From Candidatus Zhuqueibacterota bacterium (GTDB lineage Bacteria; Zhuqueibacterota; Zhuqueibacteria; Zhuqueibacterales; Zhuqueibacteraceae), in contig JAKEEU010000309.1 in assembly GCA_022616415.1 (NCBI GenBank), forward strand, positions 1 to 41,487: a DNA stretch of 41,487 nt, given 5' to 3'. Of the stretch, positions 1-8,706 are shown one piece after another. The notes beneath the pieces were generated by a model. That model had not been told where the DNA came from, did not search any database, and was given only the letters and a program-made list of their open reading frames with translations. Made by a program: the position numbers and the translations under genes. How positions within the stretch are numbered: position 1 is the stretch's first letter; each line of letters starts with the position of its first letter.

Positions 1-96
1 CACTGGATTTGCAGTTCCGGTTCAATGACCGAAAGCAGCCAACACTTGAGATTCCAGGATAACATCGAGATCAGAAAGTAGGCATAGTTGCCATAA

Positions 97-282
97 AAAT
101 GTTTTGATCCAAAGGATTCTGTCACAGACGCGTTTGGAAAAGTTCATGGCATCGACAATCTTTATGTGGCTGATGCAGCAGTCTTCCCATGCGTTGGGGT
201 TGCAAATCCCATGCTTACGATCACGGCATGGGGCTACCGTGTAGCGGATCATATTTATAAAGCTTTAAAAGGAAAACTTTAA
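97..282 (+). pseudogene. C-terminal remnant of a GMC-family oxidoreductase
   Basis: The open frame reads DPKDSVTDAFGKVHGIDNLY, then VADAAVFPCVGVANPMLTIT and AWGYRVADHI. This is the classical C-terminal signature of GMC (glucose-methanol-choline) FAD oxidoreductases, including the conserved asparagine-proline near the flavin. Upstream in the same frame there are stops at 79-81, 88-90 and 94-96. Dropping one A from the A-run at about 95-99 would extend the homology by a few residues, so a frameshift is likely. The gene begins outside the window or is already broken. The tail is recognised with good confidence; whether the whole gene is dead cannot be told from this fragment. Confidence 0.7.
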
Positions 283-374
283 AACCCAATAAAACTCGTC
301 CTCGCCTCAAAGTCAGTTCCTTGTAGAATGGGCTATGTAAAGAGTTGAAGGCGACCAATATGTATCTGGCCGTC

Positions 375-1051
375 TTAAAAAAACAACCCCCGCTTGGCAA
401 ACAACCCGAAAATCCCGCCCGTATGCCAGAACAAAACTTTTTCCGATTTGGTGAAACGGCCTTTGCGAATTTGATCTTTCAATCCGAACATGGCTTTGGC
501 GGTGTAAACCGGATCTAAAATGATGCCCTCGGTTTGCGCCACCAGTTTGATAAGCTCGATCTCTTCCTGTCGGCTCTGACCGTAGCCTTTGCCGATATAA
601 CCGTCTATGATATTGATATCTTTTTTGGGCAAATTCAAATCGAAACCGAATTTTCTTGTTTTCTTCTGGCCTCGCGAATGATGTTGCTAATGCGTTCTTG
701 AAAATACGGCGCATCGTCGCAAACGTTGATCCCATAGATTTGCGCTTTCATATTATACACGCTTTTACCAAGCAACATGCCCGCCATCTTGCCGCTGGAA
801 CAGACGGTGGAAATCACGTGATCAAATTCGACATGCAGCGTTTTCATTTGCCGGCACACTTCTTCCATGGCAAAAACATAACCGAGCGTGCCCGGCGCGA
901 TCGAGCCGCCTTCGGGAATGACGTGAAATTCATTTGCTCGAAGCCTTTGCGGAATTATATTATATAAAGTCTGGCCGGATAGTCTCTTGCGGCAGCGGCT
1001 GAATGAAATGCTGGTTTTGTTACGAGATGTCATTGTCAGCAAGTCTGACAC
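375..1051 (-). pseudogene. Decayed D-cysteine desulfhydrase / ACC deaminase-like PLP enzyme
   Basis: Two adjoining minus-strand frames carry consecutive parts of one protein. The upstream piece (about 1051-660) has IPEGGS, GTLGYVFAMEE and YGINVCDDAPYFQERI. The downstream piece (638-375) has DGYIGKGYGQS, TEGIILDPVYTAKAMFGL and VLFWHTGG. Together they match the C-terminal two thirds of the fold-type II PLP family that includes D-cysteine desulfhydrase and 1-aminocyclopropane-1-carboxylate deaminase. The frame changes near 640-660, and the N-terminal part with the PLP-binding lysine is not recognisable. In the Gly-rich loop the family usually has a TGSGGT-like stretch, but here it reads STVCSSGKMAG, another sign of drift. 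Non-functional gene relic. Confidence 0.75.
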
Positions 1052-1086
1052 AAAAACTTTGACCGTCGCGAAGAGAATGGAAGTAC

Positions 1087-1272
1087 ATGAAGAAGTATCT
1101 GATCGGCCACGAGCACGGCGGTTGATACAAATAGGGCCTGGACAAAAGCCCGGAACAACTAAAAAGCGCCAAAGGCTCGGATTGGAAAGTGAACTATCAC
1201 GAGTCGCGGGCGTTCATGAATTGCATAAAAATGTTGAAGTCAGAGCATGAGTTGACAAAGCAAAACTATTGA
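1087..1272 (+). pseudogene. Possible remnant of an unrecognised protein
   Basis: In one frame an ATG at 1087 starts MKKYLIGHEHGG. Two in-frame stops follow (1123-1125 and 1132-1134), and then 45 protein-like codons (GLDKSPEQLKSAKGSDWKV onward) ending at 1270-1272. The composition looks coding rather than random, with charged amphipathic residues and a normal stop. I do not recognise the family. It may be the C-terminus of another eroded gene in this decayed stretch. Confidence 0.3.
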
Positions 1273-1313
1273 GGATTCCTTCTAATGACTTTTAAATATC
1301 ATGAGGCAAGACC

Positions 1314-1961
1314 ATGGAAAAAACGAATTTCAGCATCAGCCATCTAAAGGCCGCCATTTTTGCAGGAACGCTTCTGAGCATTTTCGCGCTTGGCGGCTGT
1401 GCAAATCAGAAGCCCCAGATCCGCGCCTCGCAGTACCGATTCAACTACGATGGCGAGGCCTATCGCCTCCGTTCTATTTCCTCGGAAAATACAACGGAAT
1501 TCTATAACGAGCTGGTTGGGGCAAATTTTGTGGCCGTTGATTTTGATCAGGATCGCACCCTCGATCGTATCCTTCTCGGCGAGGTGAGTCTGGCGGAAGC
1601 ACAAAAGATTTATGAGCATGGCCTTGAGAGGCTCGCCAGGGAAAATAAATTGCACGTGCGAATCCCGAGAGTCAACCGGTACGTGCACGAAAAAAATGAC
1701 TTTCAGATTGAGATCAGAAGCTTCCGGCCCGCCAATGCCCAACCTTTCAATGAATTCGTCGTTACGGATAATCGTCCGGTGGCGTGCCCCGAGACCATCA
1801 TCATTGTTGATCACCATGCCGACGGCACATTAGATGAGACCTTAAAGGGTACAGCTACACCGGCGGAACTTCAATCCAAATACGCCAAGGCGATAGAAGC
1901 AGGCTTGCAAAAAGGTGAATTGCTCAAAGCCAATCAGGCGATTCTGGTAAAGGAGAAGTAA
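1314..1961 (+). CDS. Hypothetical lipoprotein with two Asp-rich repeats
   Basis: The 215-residue protein has a lipoprotein signal peptide: basic N-terminus, hydrophobic stretch at about 12-26 and lipobox LGGC with Cys29. It should be anchored in a membrane facing the periplasm or the outside. Residues about 73-113 and 163-203 are related to each other. Each has an acidic loop (DFDQDRTLD and DHHADGTLD) followed by LxG, an AExQxxY helix and a second helix. The D-x-D-x-[DG]-T-L-D pattern resembles a calcium-binding loop, but this is inference. A modest ribosome site (GAGGCAAG) lies just before the ATG. No family is recognised and there is no obvious operon partner. Confidence 0.75.
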   Translation: MEKTNFSISHLKAAIFAGTLLSIFALGGCANQKPQIRASQYRFNYDGEAYRLRSISSENTTEFYNELVGANFVAVDFDQDRTLDRILLGEVSLAEAQKIYEHGLERLARENKLHVRIPRVNRYVHEKNDFQIEIRSFRPANAQPFNEFVVTDNRPVACPETIIIVDHHADGTLDETLKGTATPAELQSKYAKAIEAGLQKGELLKANQAILVKEK

Positions 1962-2102
1962 AGTATTTTAGTTCTCGAGAAATCTTGCGCATCACGTTTT
2001 ACATGTTACGAGTCACATAATGCGTAATTCGTAAAACGCAAACAACCAGCTTGTTTGCTGCCGCGCGTTAAGGCTCCGTTAAAAATAAATTTCACGTTTT
2101 TC

Positions 2103-2183
2103 GTAGCCCCAGCCCCTTGTGGGCTGCTGTCGAAGCCGATAAACTCCATACTCAGAAAGCGCCCCACAAGGGGGCGGGACTAC
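2103..2183. repeat. Imperfect inverted repeat between genes
   Basis: The left arm begins GTAGCCCCAGCCCCTTGTGG and the right arm reads CCCACAAGGGGGCGGGACTA, ending at 2183. The arms are complementary apart from a few mismatches and are separated by about 35 bases. The rest of 1962-2222 also holds a shorter inverted pair (CGTTTTAC / GTAAAACG, about 1996 and 2030-2038) and no gene. This looks like one of the genome's dispersed hairpin repeats rather than a factor-independent terminator, because no T-run follows the stem. Confidence 0.55.
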
Positions 2184-2222
2184 AAAAATGACGCCACGAC
2201 CTTGGACAAAGAATCACGTTTT

Positions 2223-2500
2223 ATGCACAGATTGTCGAAGTATCTGCTCAGCACACTATTTATAACCAGCGTTCTGCAAGTGCACGTGCGTGCCCAAATT
2301 ACGCCCGAGCAGTTTTGGCAGGATGCGCAAAAAGTAAAACGTGAGGAGAAATCCAAAGCCAGCCACGACAAACTGCAATGGATCTGGTTCATGAGCTGGC
2401 GGACTTGGTTGAAAGACAAAACCGCAAAGCGGACATCATCAATCTGTACAACGCCTATGACACTTTAACGCGCGATGAGGTTCAGATTAAGAAGCGATGA
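2223..2500 (+). pseudogene. Small secreted protein broken by a frameshift
   Basis: The frame starting at ATG 2223 gives a signal-peptide-like start (MHRLSKYLLSTLFITSVLQV, then HVRAQ) and a charged segment ITPEQFWQDAQKVKREEK. Beyond about 2370 that frame becomes tryptophan- and threonine-rich noise and ends at 2468. The shifted frame from there to TGA 2498-2500 reads like a real amphipathic helix protein (MDLVHELADLVERQNRKADI, then INLYNAYDTLTRDEVQIKKR). A single frameshift near 2365-2380 would join the two into a protein of about 91 residues. It could be a sequencing or assembly error. The family is unknown. Confidence 0.5.
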
Positions 2501-2611
2501 CACCGCCTGCGATTGAAATCGCAGGCTAAAATTTGCAAGTCGTCTAAAAAAGACTGTTGAGGCAGCTTTTTTTGATCTTTATAATCGTATTTTCAAACCG
2601 AAGGCCATATC

Positions 2612-4321
2612 ATGAAATTATCATTTCAATTTCTTGTCTTGTTTATGCTACTCGGGTTTTGCGCTCATCTGGGGGCGGTTGATTTAATTGAACGGCCAAA
2701 AGAGGGGCGGCAGTACGAAACCCTCAGGTTTCGTTTTGTGGAGAATTTAAAATTCGAAAATCCTTTCGACCTCGAAACGAATCAAGTGGAATTGCTCATT
2801 CAACAGCCGGATTTCGCCAGACGCACGCTCTCCTTTTTTTATAATGGAGTAAATGCCGCCGGCGTGGAGCAATGGGAAGCACGCTTTGCGCCCAAACAAG
2901 CCGGACTGCACCGCTTCACCGTGGTTATCAATGGAAAGGCGCAAGAGCAATTTGAATTGCCCGTCGAGGCGAATCCGGGAAAGCAACAAGGCGGGCTGAA
3001 AGTTTCGGCGCGATTTGGCATCTTTGAATATGAAAGCGGTGAAGCGTTTCGAGGCATCGGCCTGAATGTCTGTTGGGCGAATGATTATGAATATTACTTC
3101 AAAAAGATGCAGGCCGCCGGCATGAATGTAACCCGCATCTGGATATGCCCGTGGAATCTCTCGTTTGAATGGCAAGAAACCGGGCTGGGTCGTTATAATT
3201 TGGAATCGGCCCGTCAGCTCGACGCCATCCTTGAGTTGGCGGATAAATATGGAATCTTTGTGATTCTTTGTATGGATTATCACGGCATCGCGCGCAAAGG
3301 TCTGGGATTTTTTCGGGAAAACCGTTGGCTGGCAAATCCCTACAACAAAATCAATGGCGGCCCCTGTGTGGAAGGGGCAGACCTGTTTACCAACGCCGAG
3401 GCGAAGACGTTCTTCAAGAGGAAATACAAATACCTCGTGTCGCGCTTTGGCCATAGCTCGCGCCTTGCCGCGTGGGAATTTTATAATGAGGCCGATCTGA
3501 TGGCGGGAAAAGCGATGCCGGTGAATCGCTGGCACATTGAGATGGCCGAGTATATTCAGGCCATCGATATACACGAGCGCATGGTATCGAGCAGCGCCAC
3601 CCGCACGTATCCGGAAAAGCTGGTGGATGCTTTCAAATCGCCGGCGATGGATTTCGTCATGTTTCACGATTACAACTCGGTGAACCTTGCGCCGCACTTC
3701 ACGGATTTGCACGAAGCCGTGATTGAATACTATCAAAAGCCTTTTGTGCTGGGCGAGTTTGGCGTCGAGTTCCGCGGCGCCGACCGCACGTTCAAAGTCG
3801 ATTCGCAGCACGTCGGCCTTCACAACGGCTTATGGTCCGGCTGGTTCAATGAAACGCCGATCATTCCGCTCAGTTGGTGGTGGGACAACTACATCGATCC
3901 GCACAATCTTTGGGGTGAATATGCGAGCTTGTCACGTTTTGCGCAGGCGATGGATTTCAATGCGAAGCACGTTGTTTTCAAAACTCTGACCGTCGGCCAT
4001 TTGGACGCCAAACCCGAGGAGCAGGCGCCCTGTCTGGTGCGCAGCATCTATAGTGGAGAAAATTGCGCTCCATGGCTCAAGAATATGGATTATCAATGGT
4101 CGATCATGAGTGAAGGCAAAGAACCAATGCCAATAGGCACGTTCTCGCAAATCATTCCCGACCTGGCGCCGGGACGCTATGCCATCGCATGGTATGATCC
4201 TCAAACCGGGAAGTTTTTCGAGAAGACAACCAAAGTAGAAGTGAAAACAGACGGTGTGCTGTCGTTAGTGGTTCCTTCGTTTTCAAAAGACCTGGCTTGT
4301 TTGGTAAAGCGACAGCAGTAG
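2612..4321 (+). CDS. Secreted GH5-like glycoside hydrolase with DUF5060 domain
   Basis: 569 residues. The N-terminus (1-22) is a signal peptide. Residues about 25-115 match the DUF5060 beta-sandwich often found ahead of clan GH-A barrels (YETLRFRFVE, ENPFD). The remainder is a TIM barrel with acid/base Glu293 in AWEFYNEAD and nucleophile Glu382 in VLGEFG, followed by a small C-terminal beta domain. By family knowledge it should cleave a beta-1,4 glycan internally (mannan or glucan). The neighbouring GH130 phosphorylase favours mannan, but the substrate is inference. It ends 191 bp before GH130. No secretion tag is seen at the C-terminus. Confidence 0.82.
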   Translation: MKLSFQFLVLFMLLGFCAHLGAVDLIERPKEGRQYETLRFRFVENLKFENPFDLETNQVELLIQQPDFARRTLSFFYNGVNAAGVEQWEARFAPKQAGLHRFTVVINGKAQEQFELPVEANPGKQQGGLKVSARFGIFEYESGEAFRGIGLNVCWANDYEYYFKKMQAAGMNVTRIWICPWNLSFEWQETGLGRYNLESARQLDAILELADKYGIFVILCMDYHGIARKGLGFFRENRWLANPYNKINGGPCVEGADLFTNAEAKTFFKRKYKYLVSRFGHSSRLAAWEFYNEADLMAGKAMPVNRWHIEMAEYIQAIDIHERMVSSSATRTYPEKLVDAFKSPAMDFVMFHDYNSVNLAPHFTDLHEAVIEYYQKPFVLGEFGVEFRGADRTFKVDSQHVGLHNGLWSGWFNETPIIPLSWWWDNYIDPHNLWGEYASLSRFAQAMDFNAKHVVFKTLTVGHLDAKPEEQAPCLVRSIYSGENCAPWLKNMDYQWSIMSEGKEPMPIGTFSQIIPDLAPGRYAIAWYDPQTGKFFEKTTKVEVKTDGVLSLVVPSFSKDLACLVKRQQ

Positions 4322-4391
4322 CCTATGCTCGTTAAGGTTATTTTGTAATTGTCATTTTCTCGACACAACCCCGACGAGCCGGAATCAAAAA

Positions 4392-4457
4392 TTTACCACG
4401 ACACGAAGGCACAAAGTTAATAAAGCTTTTCTTAGTGGCTTTGTGTCTTGGTGGTAA
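4392..4457. repeat. Dispersed hairpin repeat, CACAAAG family
   Basis: TTACCACGACACGAAGGCAC plus AAAG on the left is mirrored by CTTTGTGTCTTGGTGGTAA on the right, around a short AT-rich centre. The same theme (tandem G/ACGCAAAG or GCACAAAG words facing their complement) recurs at 13597-13665 and 25679-25827. It occupies most of the 191-bp gap between the GH5-like gene and GH130. It may also act as a transcription attenuator, but there is no clear T-run. Confidence 0.55.
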
Positions 4458-4512
4458 CAAAATCTTTACTTTTTTGCACAAATTTGATTATTAAAAATTA
4501 AAGGACAAATAT

Positions 4513-5505
4513 ATGCGCGAGACGATAATCGGAACGAGCTTGCCCAATCTGCTGTGGGAAAACAAACCGGAAGGCCTGCACGAGGTGGTCTGGCGATACA
4601 GCAAGAATCCCATTATCGGCTGGAATCCCACACCGTCTGGTGCGCGAGCTTTCAACAGCGCCGTGCTGGCTTATAAGGGCGCTTTTGTCGGCATCTTCAG
4701 AATCGATCACAAGAACAGCCGGCCGCTCTTGCACTACGGCAGCAGTGAAGATGCGATCAACTGGAAATTGGAGCCCGAGGACATCAATTGGGTTGATGAC
4801 AACGGCAAGCCGGCCCCGACCAGTTACGCTTATGACCCGCGCTTGGTGAAGATTGAAGACACTTATTACACCACTTGGTGCGATGATTTCCCCGGCCCTT
4901 CCATCGGATTGGGAATGACGCGAGACTTCAAAACATTTACACGACTGGAAAATGCGATCATGCCGTTTAACCGCAATGGCGTGCTGTTTCCCAGAAAAAT
5001 CAAAGGACTGTACGTGATGTTGAGCCGGCCCAGCGACAGCGGCCATACGCCTTTCGGCGATATCATTCTCAGTTACAGCCACGATTTGACTTTTTGGGGC
5101 AAGCATCGGCACGTCATGGCCAGCGGCGGCAAGAATTGGTGGCAGGCAACAAAAATCGGCGCCGGGCCGGTGCCGATTGAAACCAGAGAAGGCTGGCTGC
5201 TGCTTTATCACGGCGTCACCACCACGTGCAACGGTTTCGTGTACAGCATGGGCGCGGCCTTGCTAGATTTGGATGACCCGAGCAAAGTGCTTTACCGAAC
5301 CAGGGATTACATCCTTACTCCCGAGAAGCAATACGAAACCGTCGGATTTGTTCCCAACGTCGTGTTCCCGTGCGCGACTCTGCTCGATGCCGAAACCGGC
5401 CGAATTGCGATCTACTACGGCGCCGCCGACACGTATACGGCGATCGCTTTCACGCAGGTTGATGAGCTTATTGCACATATCAAGAGCAATTCGGAGGTTT
5501 TTTAA
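4513..5505 (+). CDS. GH130 family beta-mannoside phosphorylase
   Basis: 330 residues, no signal peptide, so cytoplasmic. The five-bladed propeller signature of GH130 is visible: NPIIGWNP near the start, FNSAV, the YDPR motif with the probable proton donor Asp108, and a late NVVFPCA segment. GH130 enzymes phosphorolyse beta-mannosides such as mannosyl-glucose or manno-oligosaccharides, releasing mannose 1-phosphate; which substrate is used here is not resolvable. A ribosome site AAAGGA sits before ATG. The stop codon TAA directly abuts the ATG of the GH1 gene, so the two are translationally linked. Good fit to intracellular handling of products made by the upstream GH5-like enzyme. Confidence 0.88.
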   Translation: MRETIIGTSLPNLLWENKPEGLHEVVWRYSKNPIIGWNPTPSGARAFNSAVLAYKGAFVGIFRIDHKNSRPLLHYGSSEDAINWKLEPEDINWVDDNGKPAPTSYAYDPRLVKIEDTYYTTWCDDFPGPSIGLGMTRDFKTFTRLENAIMPFNRNGVLFPRKIKGLYVMLSRPSDSGHTPFGDIILSYSHDLTFWGKHRHVMASGGKNWWQATKIGAGPVPIETREGWLLLYHGVTTTCNGFVYSMGAALLDLDDPSKVLYRTRDYILTPEKQYETVGFVPNVVFPCATLLDAETGRIAIYYGAADTYTAIAFTQVDELIAHIKSNSEVF

Positions 5506-6879
5506 ATGAAAAAATTCCCAACTGATTTTGTTTGGGGCGCTGCAACCTCGAGCTATCAGATTGAAGGCGCCTGGCTTCAGGGCGGCAAGGGCCTATCGAT
5601 TTGGGACGCCTTTTGCCATACACCGGGAAAAATAAAGAATGATGATACTGGCGACGTCGCTTGTGGTCATTACCATCGCTTTGCAGGCGACGTCAAGCTG
5701 ATGGCCGAGATGGGGTTGCAAGCTTATCGTTTCTCGCTCTCGTGGCCGCGCATACAACCATCCGGCCAGGGCAGGCCAAATCCTGAAGGTATTCGTTTTT
5801 ACTCCAACTTGATCGATGCCTTGCTGGCTCACAGCATCACGCCGTGGGTCACGCTTTACCACTGGGACTTGCCCCTCGCCCTGCAAATGGAATATGACGG
5901 CTGGCTCAATCCCAAGCTGGCAAACTTCTTCGCCGATTACGCCGCCGTCTGTTTCGAGGTGTTTGGCGATCGCGTCAAAAACTGGCTCACCTTGAATGAA
6001 CCGTGGTGCAGCGCCGTTCTTGGCCATGGCATTGGGATACATGCGCCTGGCAGGATTTCAAGTGACGAGCCTTATCTTGCCGCCCATACGCTGCTGCGCG
6101 CCCATGCTCTGGCCGTTGAAAAATATCGCATTCAATTTCAACCCCGTCAAAAGGGCAGGATCGCCATAACCAATAACTGCGACTGGCGGGAACCACTCAC
6201 TGATAGCGAGGCCGACCGGCAAGCGGCGCAACGCGCCGTGGAATTTTTTCTGGGCTGGTTTGCGGATCCCGTTTTCAAAGGAGACTATCCGGCGGTGATG
6301 CGCGAGTGTCTCGGCGACCGGCTGCCGCATTTTACCGATGCAGAAAGCGCGCTACTCAAAGGCTCGGCAGATTTCTTTGGATTGAATCATTATTCCACAA
6401 TGTATGCAGCCCACACCGCCAAAGCCGTCAACACTGTTCATGGCAATAACGGCACGGCGGAAGATCAAGGCGTTGTCCTCAGCTCCGATCCCGATTGGGA
6501 AAAAACACAGATGGAATGGAACATCGTGCCCTGGGGATTTCGCAAATTGTTGCAGTGGATCGACGCGCGTTATGATTCTCCAAGCATTTATGTAACGGAG
6601 AACGGCTGCGCCATGCCGGATATCGTCGAGAACGGAAAAGTCAATGACAGCAGGCGCATTGCCTTTCTCGACGGTTATCTCAGCGCCGCTCATGAAGCGC
6701 TCGCGGCCAAAGTCAAACTGCAAGGGTATTTTGCCTGGTCGTTTATGGATAATTTTGAATGGGGCGAGGGATATTCAAAGCGTTTTGGGTTGCATCACGT
6801 TGACTACGCCACCGGACGGCGCACACCAAAAGCCTCCGCAAAATGGTATGCGGAAGTCATTAAGCGCAACGGACTTTAA
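5506..6879 (+). CDS. GH1 beta-glycosidase (beta-glucosidase-type)
   Basis: 457 residues, the normal length for GH1. The N-terminal family signature (FVWGAATSSYQIEGAW) is present. Acid/base Glu165 lies in LTLNEPWC and nucleophile Glu365 in YVTENG, and the C-terminal WSFMDNFEW motif is intact. No signal peptide, so it acts in the cytoplasm on imported beta-linked disaccharides and short oligosaccharides (glucosides, possibly mannosides or galactosides). It starts immediately after the GH130 stop with the ribosome site GGAGG inside the GH130 coding end, indicating a bicistronic unit. Confidence 0.95.
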   Translation: MKKFPTDFVWGAATSSYQIEGAWLQGGKGLSIWDAFCHTPGKIKNDDTGDVACGHYHRFAGDVKLMAEMGLQAYRFSLSWPRIQPSGQGRPNPEGIRFYSNLIDALLAHSITPWVTLYHWDLPLALQMEYDGWLNPKLANFFADYAAVCFEVFGDRVKNWLTLNEPWCSAVLGHGIGIHAPGRISSDEPYLAAHTLLRAHALAVEKYRIQFQPRQKGRIAITNNCDWREPLTDSEADRQAAQRAVEFFLGWFADPVFKGDYPAVMRECLGDRLPHFTDAESALLKGSADFFGLNHYSTMYAAHTAKAVNTVHGNNGTAEDQGVVLSSDPDWEKTQMEWNIVPWGFRKLLQWIDARYDSPSIYVTENGCAMPDIVENGKVNDSRRIAFLDGYLSAAHEALAAKVKLQGYFAWSFMDNFEWGEGYSKRFGLHHVDYATGRRTPKASAKWYAEVIKRNGL

Positions 6880-6936
6880 GATAAGGCAAGATTATTTAGG
6901 CAACGCCCGCAGGGGCAAAACAATTGACCTTTTTTT

Positions 6937-6979
6937 GTAAGCGGCTTAAACGGATTTAGCGGATAAAATTTTTGCTTTT
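6937..6979 (-). repeat. Dispersed repeat copy (ATCCGCTAAATCCG family)
   Basis: The stretch GTAAGCGGCTTAAACGGATT through TTGCTTTT is, in reverse complement, nearly identical over about 43 bases to 15135-15177. Both copies sit in gaps next to carbohydrate genes and in opposite orientation. They are non-coding. The rest of 6880-7019 shows only a GC-rich pair (CGCCCGCAGGGGC) and the ribosome site of the next gene. Confidence 0.6.
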
Positions 6980-7019
6980 CTGCAACGATTTCACTTTAAA
7001 GAGACCGGAAGGGAGAAAC

Positions 7020-8669
7020 ATGCAGTTGCACTGGATTGACATCAGCATCATCATCGCGTACATCGCCACAACACTGATCATCGGTTTTTGGGTTTCAAAA
7101 CGGGCCACCAAGGACCTCAAGTCCTATTTCCTGGGTGGCAACACGTTGCCGTGGTATTATCTCGGCGTTTCAGATGCCTCCGGCATGTTCGATGTCACGG
7201 GCACGATGTGGCTGGTCTATGTCACGTTTGTTTATGGCTTGAAAGGCGTCTTCATTCCCTGGTTGTGGCCGGTCTTCAATCAGGTATTTTTGATGGTCTT
7301 TCTCTCCACGTGGCTGCGCCGTTCCAATGCCATGACCGGCGCCGAGTGGCTCAAAACCCGCTTCGGCACGGGAAAAGGCGCAACGCTGAGCCACATTATC
7401 ATCGTTGTGTTTGCGATGGTGAGCGTGATTGGCTTCCTGGCGTATGACTTCAAAGGCATCGGCAAGTTTGCGAAAACCTTCCTGCCGTGGGATTTGTCGG
7501 CGAACACGTATGCGGTCATCCTGATGGGCATCACGACGATTTACGTCATCAAAGGCGGCATGTTCAGCGTGGTTTTGACGGAGCTGGCACAATTCGCCGT
7601 CATGGTTATCGCTTCCATCGCCGTCGGTATCATTGCCATAAACCAAGTGAGTCCTGAGATGCTGAACAGCGTTCTGCCTGCCGGCTGGAAAAATATCTTC
7701 TTTGGCTGGAAGCTTGATCTGGACTGGAGCGGCATTCTCGATTCGGTGAATGCGAAAATCGCCGCGGATGGCTATTCTTTGTTTGCGATATTTTGGGGCA
7801 TGATGGTGTTCAAAGGCGTGATGGTGAGCGTGGCCGGCCCGGCGCCGAATTACGACATGCAGCGCATTCTCTCCACGCGTTCGCCGAAAGAAGCGGCAAA
7901 AATGAACGGCTTTGTTTCGATCGTGCTCTTCTTCCCGCGCTATATGTTGGTTGCCGGGCTGACCGTTCTCGCGCTGGCTTACTTCATGCCGCAATTGCGA
8001 GGCATGGGCGAGAATATCGACTTTGAGCTGATTCTGCCTTATGCACTCGGCAACTTCGTGCCCATCGGCTTGCTGGGGATTTTGATGGCCGGCTTGCTGT
8101 CGGCGTTCATGTCCACTTTTGCGGCAACAGTCAACGCTGCGCCGGCTTATTTGGTCAACGATATCTACAAACGTTTTATCAACCCCAACGCCGATTCCAA
8201 GACCTACATTAGAATGAGTTATATCTGCTCGTTTGCCGTCGTGGTCGTCGGCATCAGCTTCGGTTTTTTTGTGGAATCGATCAATTCCGTCACGCAATGG
8301 ATCGTGAACGCGCTCTGGGGCGGTTACACCGCGGCCAATGTGCTCAAATGGTATTGGTGGCGGTTCAATGGCTATGGTTATTTCTGGGGTATGGTAACCG
8401 GCATCGCGGCTTCTCTCATCACCCCGCTGGTCGCGCCAATTTCACCGACCATTTATCAATTCCCGATCATTCTGGTCGTCTCACTGGCGGGCTGTTTCAT
8501 CGGCACGTTTGCGACCAAGCCGGACGACTTGGAAGTGCTCAAAAAATTCTACAAGACCGTCCGTCCCTGGGGCTTTTGGAAACCGGTACACGTGCTGGTC
8601 ATTACAGAAGATCGGAATTTCAAAATTTTGAGAATCAAAGCCGCAGCAGATTTTGTTTGTCCTGTTTAA
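7020..8669 (+). CDS. Sodium:solute symporter (SSS family), C-terminally short
   Basis: About 549 residues with a dozen or more hydrophobic helices, beginning MQLHWIDISIIIAYIATTLI. Typical SSS features include SYFLGGNTLPWYYLG in the first cytoplasmic loop and helix 2, and the long conserved block FVPIGLLGILMAGLLSAFMS. The start at 7020 follows the good ribosome site GGGAGA; an earlier TTG at 6972 would add 16 non-conserved residues. By family knowledge it couples Na+ to uptake of sugars or related solutes, fitting import of hemicellulose products. Members with this RPWGFWKPV tail normally continue with one or two more helices. Here the protein stops soon after EDRNFK, just before GH9, suggesting a C-terminal truncation. 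Confidence 0.85.
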   Translation: MQLHWIDISIIIAYIATTLIIGFWVSKRATKDLKSYFLGGNTLPWYYLGVSDASGMFDVTGTMWLVYVTFVYGLKGVFIPWLWPVFNQVFLMVFLSTWLRRSNAMTGAEWLKTRFGTGKGATLSHIIIVVFAMVSVIGFLAYDFKGIGKFAKTFLPWDLSANTYAVILMGITTIYVIKGGMFSVVLTELAQFAVMVIASIAVGIIAINQVSPEMLNSVLPAGWKNIFFGWKLDLDWSGILDSVNAKIAADGYSLFAIFWGMMVFKGVMVSVAGPAPNYDMQRILSTRSPKEAAKMNGFVSIVLFFPRYMLVAGLTVLALAYFMPQLRGMGENIDFELILPYALGNFVPIGLLGILMAGLLSAFMSTFAATVNAAPAYLVNDIYKRFINPNADSKTYIRMSYICSFAVVVVGISFGFFVESINSVTQWIVNALWGGYTAANVLKWYWWRFNGYGYFWGMVTGIAASLITPLVAPISPTIYQFPIILVVSLAGCFIGTFATKPDDLEVLKKFYKTVRPWGFWKPVHVLVITEDRNFKILRIKAAADFVCPV

Positions 8670-8706
8670 AACGGCCCTATGTTTAATTAATCCTGGAGAA
8701 GAGCCG

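Noticed and set aside
22..252. Minus-strand open frame of 76 codons at the left edge
   Set aside because: The plus strand in the same place has the unmistakable GMC C-terminal signature, so this is a shadow.
2747..3823. Long open frame on the minus strand opposite the GH5-like gene
   Set aside because: It is the antisense shadow of a clear glycosidase, with histidine/arginine-rich text and no motif or ribosome site. Similar shadows oppose the symporter (7170-8297), M1 peptidase (28521-29471), AddB-like gene (30639-31484) and GH51 (27040-28278).
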